The notes below the pieces were generated by a model. The model was not told the origin of the DNA, searched no databases, and saw only the letters and a program-made list of their open reading frames with translations. Made by a program: the position numbers and the translations under genes. Below, in pieces: positions 24,397 to 33,649 of a DNA stretch of 42,189 nucleotides. Source of the DNA: Anaeromicrobium sp. (lineage in GTDB: Bacteria > Bacillota > Clostridia > Peptostreptococcales > Thermotaleaceae); the NCBI RefSeq assembly GCF_025210435.1, contig NZ_JAOART010000108.1:1-42189 (forward strand), given 5' to 3'. Position 1 is the first letter of the stretch. Each line of letters begins with the position of its first letter.

Positions 24397-25710
24397 CTAG
24401 GACTTTATCATATTTAATATAATATCTTTCATTTGACTAACTTCATCATATATATGTGAAAGTTCAGTAGTTAATAATTTTCTGTCTTTCATAAGTACTT
24501 TTCCATTTACCATAGTCATGGTCACATTACTTGCATATGCTCCATATACAATACCTGCATAATAATCATATAAAGGTAACATATTTGGAGTATTCGTATC
24601 AATTATGATTATGTCTGCCCTCTTTCCAACTTCAATAGAACCTATTATTTTATCTAGTCCAATGGCCTTAGCCCCTCTTATAGTTCCAAGTTCCACTGCA
24701 CTTAGGGCACTGGCAATACTTCTATCTCCTTCTCTCACCTTTTGAAATTTAGTGTACTGGTGCATTACACTAATAATATCTTGATGATTTCCACTCATGG
24801 GTCCATCAGTTCCTATTCCCACAGAAATATCCTTTTTGAGCATTCTATGAATAGGGGCTATGGGTCTAGCGCTTTTAGCATTTGCACCCACATTATGTAT
24901 AACACTTACTCTATTCTTCTTTAAAATTTCCATATCATTATCTGTAGTATAAACACAGTGGGCACCTATTAGTTTTTCACATAAAAAACCTATACTATCT
25001 AAATACTCAATTGGTGTTTTACCATACTCATTTTTAAATCTTTCTATTTCAAAATCCATTTCCGATAGATGCATTAAAATAGGTACATCATATTTATGAG
25101 CAATATCTTTAATTTTTAATAGATGTTCCCCATCATTAGTATAGGTAGCATGGGGCCCTATGGCAGGAATTATTAAATCATCCTTTTTCCATTTTTCAAT
25201 AAAATTAATACTATAGTCAATTCCACCATAGGGTTTATGTGAATCTGGAGTTTTCTTATTTAATACGGACTCTCCTAGGATGGCCCTCATTCCCATTTCC
25301 TTAGTAACCTTTGCCACTTCATCTTCATAATAGTACATATCCACAAAGGTAGTGACTCCACCAAGGATCATTTCTGCCATACTCAGTTTAGCTCCAACCC
25401 TTACTAGTTTTTCATCTACTATATTTTCTTCCAGTGGAAATATATATTTCCTAAGCCTATCGGGCACATCTTCCCCTAGTGTCCTAAAAAGGCTCATGGA
25501 AACATGACAATGACCATTGATAAATCCAGGCATTATTATGCCTCCCTTTCCATCTATCATCTCACAATCATGGTATTTTGAAAGTAATTCTTTACAATCT
25601 CCTATCTCTATGATTTCCCTATCTCTAATAATAATGGCACCCTTTTCTATAATATGTCTATCTTCATTCATAGTTAAAATAGTTCCATTGTATATACATT
25701 TGTATGACAT
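24397..25710 (-). CDS. Amidohydrolase, MtaD/SsnA-type aminohydrolase, 437 aa
   Basis: A metal-dependent hydrolase of the amidohydrolase superfamily (TIM barrel), most like 5-methylthioadenosine/S-adenosylhomocysteine deaminases and related purine deaminases. Metal ligands appear in order: His67 and His69 (FINGHCHVSMSLFR), His in LMHLSEMD, His in IGAHCVYTT and Asp in VGIGTDGP. N- and C-terminal strands (MSYKCIYNGTILTMNEDRHI and DIIIIDTNTPNM...) form the small urease-like domain. It is the last gene of the BMP transporter operon, starting 19 bp after a permease stop, so the likely substrate is an imported nucleoside or purine base that it would deaminate in the cytoplasm. The exact substrate cannot be settled from sequence alone. 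Confidence 0.88.
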   Translation of the reverse strand: MSYKCIYNGTILTMNEDRHIIEKGAIIIRDREIIEIGDCKELLSKYHDCEMIDGKGGIIMPGFINGHCHVSMSLFRTLGEDVPDRLRKYIFPLEENIVDEKLVRVGAKLSMAEMILGGVTTFVDMYYYEDEVAKVTKEMGMRAILGESVLNKKTPDSHKPYGGIDYSINFIEKWKKDDLIIPAIGPHATYTNDGEHLLKIKDIAHKYDVPILMHLSEMDFEIERFKNEYGKTPIEYLDSIGFLCEKLIGAHCVYTTDNDMEILKKNRVSVIHNVGANAKSARPIAPIHRMLKKDISVGIGTDGPMSGNHQDIISVMHQYTKFQKVREGDRSIASALSAVELGTIRGAKAIGLDKIIGSIEVGKRADIIIIDTNTPNMLPLYDYYAGIVYGAYASNVTMTMVNGKVLMKDRKLLTTELSHIYDEVSQMKDIILNMIKS

Positions 25711-25728
25711 TATATCACCTTCATAAAA

Positions 25729-26667
25729 TTATTCGTTCATCATTTTTTTCTTTCTATTAATCTCTTTTTTGCTATTTACTATGGATATTACAATAAATCC
25801 AACTATGGTCATTATATATGGAGTCATATGGATAAATTCCACAGGGATTTTAAAGGCCTGTAAATAATTGGATAAAGTATCTGCAAATCCAAATAAAAGG
25901 GATGCTAGTAGTGCTCCTATGGAAGTATTTCCTGCAATGGCCCTAGCAGCTAATGCTATATATCCCCTTCCAGCAGTCATACCTGCTGAGAACCAAGATA
26001 CATATCCCATAGATAGAAAGGCTCCTCCTAGACCTGCAAATACACCACTCATACAAAGGGAAATAAACTTTATTTTAAATACATCTATACCTACAGATTC
26101 TGCTGCCTCTGGCGATTCTCCTACAGCCTTAATTCTTAGTCCTAGGGACATATGATTAAATAATATATACATAAATATTATAGATACTAATCCCACATAA
26201 GTTAAAATATTATGACCTGATAATATGGATCCTACCACAGGCATATCCTCTATTATGGGAATATGTATATTAGGTAATACTAAACTATTTAAAGATGTGG
26301 AAGTTCCCTTGTCTCCCGTTAAGGATGATAAAAGAAATACAGTTCCTCCTGCTGAAAATATATTTATGGCTATACCCGTTACGATTAAATTAGATTTTAA
26401 TTTAAAAGCAAAATAGGCTAATACTATACTTAGAATAATTCCAGCTATAACTGCTGCCATAAGTCCTATCCACACACTTTGACTATAAGCACTAAATATT
26501 ACTCCCATTAGGGCTGCAGTTAACATGGTTCCTTCTATTCCTATATTTATGGCACCTGCCCTACTGGCTACTACGGCACCTAGAGTTGCAAATAAAATTG
26601 GAGTAGTGGCCCTTATGACTGCAAACCAAAAGGCATCATTTAATATCATTTCAAATAAAGATTCCAT
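25729..26667 (-). CDS. Nucleoside ABC transporter permease (NupQ-type), about 312 aa
   Basis: Second permease of a BMP-family importer (BPD_transp_2 family). About eight or more hydrophobic helices and the family stretch IGIEGTMLTAALMGVIFSAY near the N-terminus, plus AVGESPEAAESVGIDV and GMTAGRGYIALAARAIAG in the second half. The ATG at 26667 follows GGAGGTGG by seven bases and starts right after the TAA of the first permease gene; the frame extending to 26691 lies inside that gene and lacks its own ribosome site. It forms the membrane pore together with the product of 26669-27754. Confidence 0.9.
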   Translation of the reverse strand: MESLFEMILNDAFWFAVIRATTPILFATLGAVVASRAGAINIGIEGTMLTAALMGVIFSAYSQSVWIGLMAAVIAGIILSIVLAYFAFKLKSNLIVTGIAINIFSAGGTVFLLSSLTGDKGTSTSLNSLVLPNIHIPIIEDMPVVGSILSGHNILTYVGLVSIIFMYILFNHMSLGLRIKAVGESPEAAESVGIDVFKIKFISLCMSGVFAGLGGAFLSMGYVSWFSAGMTAGRGYIALAARAIAGNTSIGALLASLLFGFADTLSNYLQAFKIPVEFIHMTPYIMTIVGFIVISIVNSKKEINRKKKMMNE

Positions 26668-26668
26668 A

Positions 26669-27754
26669 TTATGCCACCTCCACATTTTCATTTAAATATT
26701 TTTCTTTAGCTTTTTTATCTTCCTGTCTCTGTTTCCAAAAGGCCAGGAACCTTTCTGCTGCAATTAATAAAATCATAACAGCTTGTATAATAGCTATTAT
26801 TTCATTATCCACATCTGCCCTTCTAGACATCATATCTGCTCCTATTCTCAAATAGGATAAAAAAAAGGCAGCTAGTGGAACATATTTAGGATTATTCCTA
26901 GATAAAAGGGCTACTATAACTCCATCCCAAGCATATGAAGGAGGTACATCCCATAAAAACCGCTTATACATTCCTGACATTTCAATAGCTCCACCCATTC
27001 CTGCAATAGAACCTGCTATAAATTGAGAACAGATTATAACCTTAGCCGTATTAATGCCAGAATATCTTGCAAAATTTAGATTATCTCCCACCGTTCTGAT
27101 CTCATATCCCCATTTAGTTTTATATAAATAGATATAGACTAAAACTATAAATGCTATGGCTATGACAAATCCAAAATGAAGCCTAGTACCAGGTAAAATC
27201 CTTGGTAATCCAAAGGACTTTTTAAACTTATAGGAGGCAAATACACTGGCCTTTGGATCCCTTAAATAGTAATTAACTATATATAATCCAAAGAAGTAAA
27301 AAATATAGTTAAACATAAGGGATGTAACTAATTCATTAGCCTTCCATTTAATTTTAATTATTCCTGGTAGCATACCTATTGTTCCACCCACAAGACCAGC
27401 ACAAGCCATACCTATTAGAGGATGTATTCCCATGGGTGCTGCAAATTTTATTCCCACAAAGGCCGCAATAATAGAGCCCATATAAAAGCATCCATCTGCA
27501 ATTAAACTAAAGTTTTTAGATTGATATATTATAGATAAACCAAGTCCTGTACAGATTAAAGGAATCATCATCTCTAATACATAAGAAAAATACTTTAATC
27601 TTTGTAGTGGTCCAAATAGGAAATTCTGTAATGAATAAATTGGGGTTTCACTGGTGAAAAAAATTATAATAGTCGATATACTAAGGGCTATTAAAATTGC
27701 TAATGAGGTTCTTAGTGCATCAAATTTATTTATACTATTTTTTAGCCTATTCAT
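26669..27754 (-). CDS. Nucleoside ABC transporter permease (NupP-type), 361 aa
   Basis: First permease of the BMP-type importer, same family as its neighbour but longer. Helices are spread along the chain, with LICTGLGLSIIYQSKNFSLI, then ADGCFYMGSIIAAFVG and TVGDNLNFARYSGINTAKV as family-typical stretches. The charged C-terminal tail (FLAFWKQRQEDKKAKEKYL) is cytoplasmic. The ATG at 27754 overlaps the ATPase gene end by eight bases and follows GGAGGG, so translation is coupled. Confidence 0.9.
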   Translation of the reverse strand: MNRLKNSINKFDALRTSLAILIALSISTIIIFFTSETPIYSLQNFLFGPLQRLKYFSYVLEMMIPLICTGLGLSIIYQSKNFSLIADGCFYMGSIIAAFVGIKFAAPMGIHPLIGMACAGLVGGTIGMLPGIIKIKWKANELVTSLMFNYIFYFFGLYIVNYYLRDPKASVFASYKFKKSFGLPRILPGTRLHFGFVIAIAFIVLVYIYLYKTKWGYEIRTVGDNLNFARYSGINTAKVIICSQFIAGSIAGMGGAIEMSGMYKRFLWDVPPSYAWDGVIVALLSRNNPKYVPLAAFFLSYLRIGADMMSRRADVDNEIIAIIQAVMILLIAAERFLAFWKQRQEDKKAKEKYLNENVEVA

Positions 27755-29300
27755 TTGTAGCCCTCCTTATTTCTTCTTTTTCTTGCCTCTTAACTCCTAA
27801 CATATATAATCCTAATTCTTCCTCTGTCACGTCCTTTGAGTTAGGGAAGTATCCTGCTATTTCACCTTCATTCATAACTATTAAGGAATCACTTAAAGTC
27901 ATTACCTCATTTAAGTCAGCAGAAACTAATAATATTCCCTTCCCCCTATCTCTCATGGCAACTATTTTCTTTCTGATAAACTCTATGGCTCCCACATCAA
28001 TACCCCTAGTAGGTTGATTTACAATGAGAAGGTCCGAATCAGAACTAAACTCCCTTCCCACAACTACCTTTTGAATATTTCCTCCAGATAGACCTTTAAT
28101 AGGAGACTTTTCACTATCCGTTTTTACGTTGAAATCCTTTATCAAACTACGGGAAAGATTATTTATTTTATTTTTATTTAACCAAAAGCCCCTCTTAGTC
28201 AATTCCTCACTGGAATATTTTTCAGAAATAAAGTTTTCTTCTACACTCATATTAGGGGCAATCCCCGTATGCATCCTATCTTCTGGTATATGGGACATTC
28301 CTAAATTACGTATTTCTTTAATATTCATCTTACCTATATTTTTATTCTTTAGGAAAACGTCTCCCTTATTGGCCCTTTTAAGTCCTGTAATAACTTCTAT
28401 TATCTCTGATTGGCCATTACCTTCCACGCCAGCTATACCTACAATTTCACCACGTCTTACAGAGAAGGATACGTCCTTTACTGCACCCTTTCCAAATTCG
28501 TCCACATAACTTACGTCTTTAACATTTAATAGGACTTCTTCTGCTTTGGGTTCTTTCTTTTCTATATCAAGCTTTACATCTCTACCAACCATTAACCTGG
28601 ATATATCATCTTCAGAAACTTCATCCACCTTGTATACTCCCATGGATCTCCCATCTCTCATAATAGTCAATCTATCACATAGTTTTTTTATTTCATGTAG
28701 TTTATGAGATATGAATATTATTGTATGGCCTGATTCTTTCAATAATTTGAGTTGTTCAAACAATTCTTCAATTTCTTGAGGAGTTAATACAGCAGTAGGC
28801 TCATCTAATATTAGTATTTTAGCTCCCCTATATAGGGCCTTTAGAATTTCTACCTTTTGTTTATTAGAAACGGATATATCCATTATTTTAGATTTAGGAT
28901 TAACGGGTAAATTGTATTTCTCTGATAATTGTCTTACATGTTCTATGGCCTTAGATTTATCTAAGAAGACACCCTTTTTTATCTCACTTCCCAATACTAT
29001 ATTTTCAGCCACAGATAAGCTAGGTACTAGCATAAAATGTTGGTGAACCATTCCTATTCCATTACTAAGAGCATCTAGGGAAGAATTCATATTTAATTCT
29101 TTTCCCTTTAGAAACACCTTACCTTCCGTTTGTTTCTCCATTCCAAATAATATTTTCATAAGTGTTGACTTTCCCGCACCATTTTCACCTATAAGAGCAT
29201 GTATTTCTCCTTCTTGAACAGAAAAATCAACTTCATAGTTTGCCACAACTCCACCTGGATAAATTTTCGTTATCTTATCCATCTCCAAAAATTTACACAT
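27747..29300 (-). CDS. Nucleoside ABC transporter ATP-binding protein (NupO-type), 517 aa
   Basis: A duplicated ATPase of the sugar/nucleoside class with two ABC cassettes. Cassette 1 has Walker A GENGAGKSTLMK, a signature ISVSNKQKVEILKAL and Walker B ILILDEPTAVLTP. Cassette 2 has GVEGNGQSEIIEV (degenerate Walker A without Lys-Ser/Thr), signature LSGGNIQKVVVGREF and LLIVNQPTRGIDVG. A single-active-site design with a degenerate second loop is usual for this family. It drives the importer with the two permeases and the BMP protein. The ATG at 29300 follows AAGGAGTG by six bases and is preferred over the TTG just upstream. Confidence 0.92.
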   Translation of the reverse strand: MCKFLEMDKITKIYPGGVVANYEVDFSVQEGEIHALIGENGAGKSTLMKILFGMEKQTEGKVFLKGKELNMNSSLDALSNGIGMVHQHFMLVPSLSVAENIVLGSEIKKGVFLDKSKAIEHVRQLSEKYNLPVNPKSKIMDISVSNKQKVEILKALYRGAKILILDEPTAVLTPQEIEELFEQLKLLKESGHTIIFISHKLHEIKKLCDRLTIMRDGRSMGVYKVDEVSEDDISRLMVGRDVKLDIEKKEPKAEEVLLNVKDVSYVDEFGKGAVKDVSFSVRRGEIVGIAGVEGNGQSEIIEVITGLKRANKGDVFLKNKNIGKMNIKEIRNLGMSHIPEDRMHTGIAPNMSVEENFISEKYSSEELTKRGFWLNKNKINNLSRSLIKDFNVKTDSEKSPIKGLSGGNIQKVVVGREFSSDSDLLIVNQPTRGIDVGAIEFIRKKIVAMRDRGKGILLVSADLNEVMTLSDSLIVMNEGEIAGYFPNSKDVTEEELGLYMLGVKRQEKEEIRRATNE

Positions 29301-29319
29301 CAATTACACTCCTTAAGTG

Positions 29320-29350
29320 ATATGAAGTCAGCACTAGGCTGACTTCATAT
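29320..29350 (-). other. Intra-operon stem-loop between the BMP and ATPase genes
   Basis: ATATGAAGTCAGC and GCTGACTTCATAT form a perfect 13-bp stem with a five-base loop. No T run follows, so it is more likely an mRNA-stabilising hairpin that raises binding-protein expression over the downstream genes than a full terminator. Confidence 0.55.
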
Positions 29351-29363
29351 TATTAATAAATAA

Positions 29364-30488
29364 TTATTTTACAGATTCTTTTAGTTGTCCTATTTCTTCA
29401 CTGCTAAGACCAAAGGCTGAATTAACTTTAATTTCTCCTGAACCAATCTTACCTTCTATCTCTAAAACCTTGTCTTTAATCTCTTTTGGTACTATTTCTT
29501 CATAATACTTATTCTTAGAAAGACCTATAGCTCCTTCTTCTAAACCAATAGATTCTTTTTTACCTGTTGGAATATTCCCTTCAAAGTACATATCTAGGGC
29601 ACGAAGTAATGATTTATCTACTCTTTTTAATGCAGAACTAGCTATTTTATTTGCCTTCTCTGGCTTATCTTCAAATAGTAATGCTTGATCTGAATCTACT
29701 CCAATTGCATAGGTATTCTTTTCATATGCAGCTTCTATCTGTCCAAGACCTGCTCTACCAGCCACATTAAATCCTATATCTACACCCTTAGTATCATATT
29801 GAATTATGGCTAACTCTTTAGCTTTAGCTGCATCACTAAAGGAATCTATATAAGAAATATCTACCTTTATTTCTTCATCAATATATTTAGCTCCCTCAAT
29901 ATATCCTACTAGGAAATCGTTTATTACTGGAATATCCATAGCACCTAAGAAACCAATCTTCTTATCAGGATTAATATTATCAACATCTGTTGCTGTAGTC
30001 ATTTGAGCTGCCAATACACCCGCTAGGAAACCTGCTTCATTTTGCTTATATAAAATTGAATATACATTATCCAAACCTTCAACTTCATCATAACTTACAG
30101 CCGTATCAAACAATATGTAAGTTTTATCTGGATAATTTGGTGCCACTTCTTCTATAGGCTCTTTCATATGGAAAGTTCCCGTAATAATTACATCCCAATC
30201 TTCCTCAGATACGTCTTCTAGTGTGGGGATAAACTTAGTTTTGTCAGATCCCATTTCAATAGTTTTTGTAACTACCTTATCACCATATTTTTCTTTAATT
30301 AGGTCTATTCCTCCCTGGGATGAATCATGAAATGATTTATCACCTAAAGAACCTGATACTAATAAAGCTACCTTTGTTACTTCCTTTGTTTCTTCTCCTC
30401 CATTACTAGCTTCTTCTGGTTTTGAACCACATGCACTTAAAGAGAACATGATACAAAGAACTAGCAATAGGCTTAATAATTTTTTCAT
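29364..30488 (-). CDS. BMP-family nucleoside-binding lipoprotein, 374 aa
   Basis: Extracytoplasmic binding protein of the BmpA/PnrA family (periplasmic-binding-protein-like fold). A lipoprotein signal LCIMFSLSACGSKPEE anchors it to the membrane. Family features include KVALLVSGSLGDKSFHDSSQ near the N-terminus, NKIASSALKRVDKSL and a Gly-rich hinge (GFLGAMDIPVINDFLVGYIE). The ATG at 30488 follows GAGGTGGGG; the frame to 30503 starts inside the ribosome site. Family members bind purine nucleosides such as guanosine and inosine, and the operon context agrees. Confidence 0.92.
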   Translation of the reverse strand: MKKLLSLLLVLCIMFSLSACGSKPEEASNGGEETKEVTKVALLVSGSLGDKSFHDSSQGGIDLIKEKYGDKVVTKTIEMGSDKTKFIPTLEDVSEEDWDVIITGTFHMKEPIEEVAPNYPDKTYILFDTAVSYDEVEGLDNVYSILYKQNEAGFLAGVLAAQMTTATDVDNINPDKKIGFLGAMDIPVINDFLVGYIEGAKYIDEEIKVDISYIDSFSDAAKAKELAIIQYDTKGVDIGFNVAGRAGLGQIEAAYEKNTYAIGVDSDQALLFEDKPEKANKIASSALKRVDKSLLRALDMYFEGNIPTGKKESIGLEEGAIGLSKNKYYEEIVPKEIKDKVLEIEGKIGSGEIKVNSAFGLSSEEIGQLKESVK

Positions 30489-30517
30489 ATAACCCCACCT
30501 CATATTTTTTTATTAAA

Positions 30518-31801
30518 TTAACAACCTAACCAGGATTTTAAATACTCTTCCCTTGATAATCTTGGTATATTGTTATTTTTTATTTCTTTACTTAACTTGC
30601 CATGATCCTTTAATAGATCATATATACTCATGGCTATTATTTTAGCTGGTATTATGTAGGCCATCTCCTCATCCACAATGGAAAAATCAGAACCATGGAC
30701 ATTTCCAGAAAAGCCACTAAATCCAAACTGAATAGTAGGAATTATAGAAGCTAAGTCTCCTATGTCTCCTGATGCCATGGACTTTTGACCATCTATTATA
30801 TTTTTTTCATCTATAAACTTATCCATATTATTTTTAATAACTTTAGATAAATCCTCACATTGTTTAAGGGGCATGTATCCAACCCTATCTTTTATTAAAC
30901 ATTTACCACCTACTGCATAAGCCCCTGCTTCAAAGGCTCTGTTTACCTTGTGATTTGCATCTATTATAGATTGAACATCTCCACCTCTTACATAAGCCTC
31001 AATCTCAACCTTCTCTGGTATTGAATTAACCGTATGACCTCCATTTTTAATTATTCCATGGACCCTAATATTGTGATCATCAATGAAAGTCTCCCTTTGA
31101 GCATTTACTGCTGTTAAACCTATTACAGCAGCATTCAATGCATTTATTCCTAAGTGAGGTGCAGCTCCTGCATGGGCAGCCTTTCCAATGTATGTTATGG
31201 TCTTTTGAATAAATCCATTTAAGGATGAATTAATATCTGTCATTCTACCTTCTACTCCACCCATAGTATGACATGAAATAACTAGATCAATATTATCAAA
31301 TACCCCCTTGGATATCATATCCTGTTTACCAGAACAATATTTTATTTTTCCTTCTTTTATTAAACTTTCCCTATAATCAATATCAGTAAATTCTTCTGCT
31401 GGTGCTCCAATAAAGGTAACAGTTCCCCCTATTTCTTCTAATATTTTAGATTCCTTTAATGCCTTCATAACGGCCAACATAATGGCTATCTGATTTGAAT
31501 GGGCACAAGTATGGGCGGCCCCCAAATCATCACTTGAGTATTTGTGTCCTCCTGTTGGAACTGCATCCATTTCTGCAATAATTCCAATATTTATACCATG
31601 ACCATTTCCTATAGTAGCTTTTAAACCAGTAATAGATATATTTTCTTCTATGGGTATATTCAAATCCTTTAGGTATTTCTGAATGATTTTTGAAGTCTTG
31701 TACTCTTTAAATCCCAGTTCAGGGTTTTTAAATATATGGTTCCCTATATTAATTAATTCCTCAGAATTATTATCTATAATATGGCATAACTTATCTTTAA
31801 T
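30518..31801 (-). CDS. M20-family amidohydrolase, about 427 aa with a probable ATT start
   Basis: A zinc amidohydrolase of the M20D type (p-aminobenzoyl-glutamate hydrolase / PM20D2-like). Visible metal-site motifs are GIIAEMDAVP, AAHTCAHSNQ, FIGAPAEEFTD, ISCHTM and HGSDFS. The first conventional start, TTG at 31663, would remove the first 46 residues. The frame upstream of it is open and encodes an ordinary M20 N-terminus (EELINIGNHIFKNPELGFKE), back to ATT AAA GAT AAG at 31801. AAAGGGGTG lies six bases ahead of that ATT. So either ATT initiates or an original ATG mutated. First gene of the operon, 14 bp ahead of the BMP gene. Its job may be to cleave an N-acyl or amide-linked substrate taken up by the importer. 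Confidence 0.8.
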   Translation of the reverse strand: MKDKLCHIIDNNSEELINIGNHIFKNPELGFKEYKTSKIIQKYLKDLNIPIEENISITGLKATIGNGHGINIGIIAEMDAVPTGGHKYSSDDLGAAHTCAHSNQIAIMLAVMKALKESKILEEIGGTVTFIGAPAEEFTDIDYRESLIKEGKIKYCSGKQDMISKGVFDNIDLVISCHTMGGVEGRMTDINSSLNGFIQKTITYIGKAAHAGAAPHLGINALNAAVIGLTAVNAQRETFIDDHNIRVHGIIKNGGHTVNSIPEKVEIEAYVRGGDVQSIIDANHKVNRAFEAGAYAVGGKCLIKDRVGYMPLKQCEDLSKVIKNNMDKFIDEKNIIDGQKSMASGDIGDLASIIPTIQFGFSGFSGNVHGSDFSIVDEEMAYIIPAKIIAMSIYDLLKDHGKLSKEIKNNNIPRLSREEYLKSWLGC

Positions 31802-31922
31802 TTAAAACACCCCTTTCCATTACTAACGTATTAGTCAATCTTTTTCTGTATTTTTCCTTATATTACTACATATTACTACAATTTTACTTTTAAGTAAATT
31901 CCTGATTTCAACAGAAAGCACA

Positions 31923-31950
31923 AAACGATACCTTACTATGGGTATCGTTT
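31923..31950 (-). terminator. Terminator of the amino acid transporter operon
   Basis: AAACGATACC (31923-31932), an eight-base loop, GGTATCGTTT (31941-31950), followed on the minus strand by TTGTGCTTT. It lies just beyond element A3. Confidence 0.6.
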
Positions 31951-31959
31951 AATTACTAA

Positions 31960-32115
31960 GGCATATGAAAGAAATAAACTAGTCAGTTCTCTGAGAAATT
32001 TGGATTATTTTCAAGGCATGGTAAGCGAGCATATTAAACATATGTAAGCGATTCCATAACGAAGAAAATCATTCAAATAACCAGTGAAATGACTAATTTA
32101 TTTTTTGAATATGCT
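31960..32115 (+). mobile_element. 156-bp MITE-like element, copy A3
   Basis: Same 156-bp length and ends (last base of ATATGCC changed to T). Flanked by TAA at 31957-31959 and TAA at 32116-32118. It lies between the amino acid transporter operon and its terminator. Confidence 0.85.
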
Positions 32116-32209
32116 TAAAATATTCTGTTCTAAATTTTTTTGTGAAACTCCTTCCCAAGGTCACATGAAGCCCACTTTATAATGGGATTATAACTGAAAA
32201 GGAAAATCA

Positions 32210-32947
32210 TTAATAACAGTCAATAGTTTTTTTAAATTTTATTGTTCTTTCATGTTTTGGATTATTAAAAATCTCATGGGGTGAACCTTCTTCAACAATA
32301 TTTCCTCCATCCATAAATATAACTCTATCTGCCACTTCTTTTGCAAATCTCATTTCATGGGTAACAATAATCATAGTAGTATGTTTTTTTGCCAATCCTC
32401 TTATTACATCCAAAACTTCTCCTACAAGCTCCGGGTCTAATGCAGATGTGGGTTCATCAAATAACATAATTTTAGGCCTTACAGCCATGGCTCGAGCAAT
32501 TCCAACCCTTTGTTGCTGTCCTCCTGATAGTTTTGAAGGATAGCTATCTTTTTTATCCCCTAGTCCTACCTGCTCTAATATGTCTAATGCAATCCTTTCT
32601 GCCTTTTTGTAATCCATCTTTTTTACTACAATTAATGGTTCCATAATATTTTGTATGGCTGTTTTATTTTTGAAAAGATTATAGCTTTGAAATACCATGG
32701 AAGTGGCTTTTCTCAATCCATATATTTGTTTTTTTGTTGCATTTTCTATATTCACCTTTAAATCTTCAATTTGAATTTCACCTTTATCAGGAACCTCTAA
32801 ATAATTTATACATCGAAGGAGAGTAGATTTTCCCGTGCCAGAGGGGCCAATCACTGCAACTACTTCACCTTTTTTAATTTCTAAATTAATTCCCTTTAGG
32901 ACCTCTAATTCATTAAAGCTTTTATATAGGTTCTTTATTTTTATCAT
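32210..32947 (-). CDS. Polar amino acid ABC transporter ATP-binding protein, 245 aa
   Basis: Single ABC cassette of the polar amino acid uptake family. Motifs: Walker [15 protein letters not shown] loop FQSYNLF, signature [16 protein letters not shown], Walker [14 protein letters not shown] and the switch His in MIIVTHEM. It drives uptake through the permease encoded 11 bp upstream and the binding protein ahead of it. Substrates of this family include cystine, histidine, glutamine and arginine; the neighbouring MalY/PatB gene suggests a sulfur amino acid, but this is an inference. Confidence 0.95.
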   Translation of the reverse strand: MIKIKNLYKSFNELEVLKGINLEIKKGEVVAVIGPSGTGKSTLLRCINYLEVPDKGEIQIEDLKVNIENATKKQIYGLRKATSMVFQSYNLFKNKTAIQNIMEPLIVVKKMDYKKAERIALDILEQVGLGDKKDSYPSKLSGGQQQRVGIARAMAVRPKIMLFDEPTSALDPELVGEVLDVIRGLAKKHTTMIIVTHEMRFAKEVADRVIFMDGGNIVEEGSPHEIFNNPKHERTIKFKKTIDCY

Positions 32948-32958
32948 ATAGACACATC

Positions 32959-33627
32959 CTAATATGCTTTACTCATCTTAATCTCTAATTTTTTTTGCAA
33001 GTACCCAAAGAACCAGATAAGGGCCCAATATATAATAATCACATCTGTGAAAGCTTCAAAAAACCTATAGGCTGCAGCTCCTTCCATTTGGGCTGTAGCC
33101 ATTATTTCCACTACTCCTAATGTAAAAGCAAGGGAAGAACCCTTTATAATATCAATAAAATTATTGGACAAGGCTGGTATGGCCACCCTTGCAGCTTGTG
33201 GCAAAATAATTCTTCTCATTGCCTGAAGATAGGTCATTCCTATGGATAAAGCCCCTTCCATTTGTCCTTTATCTACAGAGGATATGGCACCTCTAATAGT
33301 TTCAGACATATATGCTGAAGCATTTAAGCTTAGTCCTATAACTGCAGCCGTAAAAGCATCCATTCCCTTTAAGCTTGGAAAAATCTGAACTAATCCAAAA
33401 TATAAGAAAAACAATTGTGCTATAAGTGGTGTTCCTCTAAAAAAGGAAACGTATATCCTTGTAATTGGATACAAAATTTTTATTTTAGTTTGAATAATTA
33501 ACGCAATCATAATTCCAATCATCAACCCAAATACTAAAGATAATACAGACATAAAAAGGGTCACATGGAGATATTTTAGCATTAAGGGAAGTAGCCTCAA
33601 TGCAAACTTAAAACTGAAAACATTCAT
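32959..33627 (-). CDS. Amino acid ABC transporter permease, 222 aa
   Basis: A single-domain permease of the His/Glu/Gln/Arg/opine family with five hydrophobic helices and the EAA loop [20 protein letters not shown], then [20 protein letters not shown]. It forms a homodimeric channel in the membrane. The ribosome site is weak (GAGTGA), consistent with coupling to the binding-protein gene 22 bp upstream. Confidence 0.93.
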   Translation of the reverse strand: MNVFSFKFALRLLPLMLKYLHVTLFMSVLSLVFGLMIGIMIALIIQTKIKILYPITRIYVSFFRGTPLIAQLFFLYFGLVQIFPSLKGMDAFTAAVIGLSLNASAYMSETIRGAISSVDKGQMEGALSIGMTYLQAMRRIILPQAARVAIPALSNNFIDIIKGSSLAFTLGVVEIMATAQMEGAAAYRFFEAFTDVIIIYWALIWFFGYLQKKLEIKMSKAY

Positions 33628-33649
33628 ATTCTAATCACTCACTAAATTA

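Larger units (their letters stand above)
31802..32209. other. Intergenic region with a 156-bp element and a terminator
   Basis: No gene. 31802-31922 is the leader of the M20/BMP operon with a short palindrome ACTAACGTATTAGT (31822-31835) near the start and the repeat TAGTAATATGTAGTAATAT on the minus strand. The amino acid transporter operon enters from the right. Its terminator (31923-31950) is separated from the operon end by the A3 element. Confidence 0.5.

Noticed and set aside
31664-31801. Non-coding leader of the M20 gene
   Set aside because: The stretch is an open frame encoding a typical M20 N-terminus, so it is treated as coding with an ATT start.
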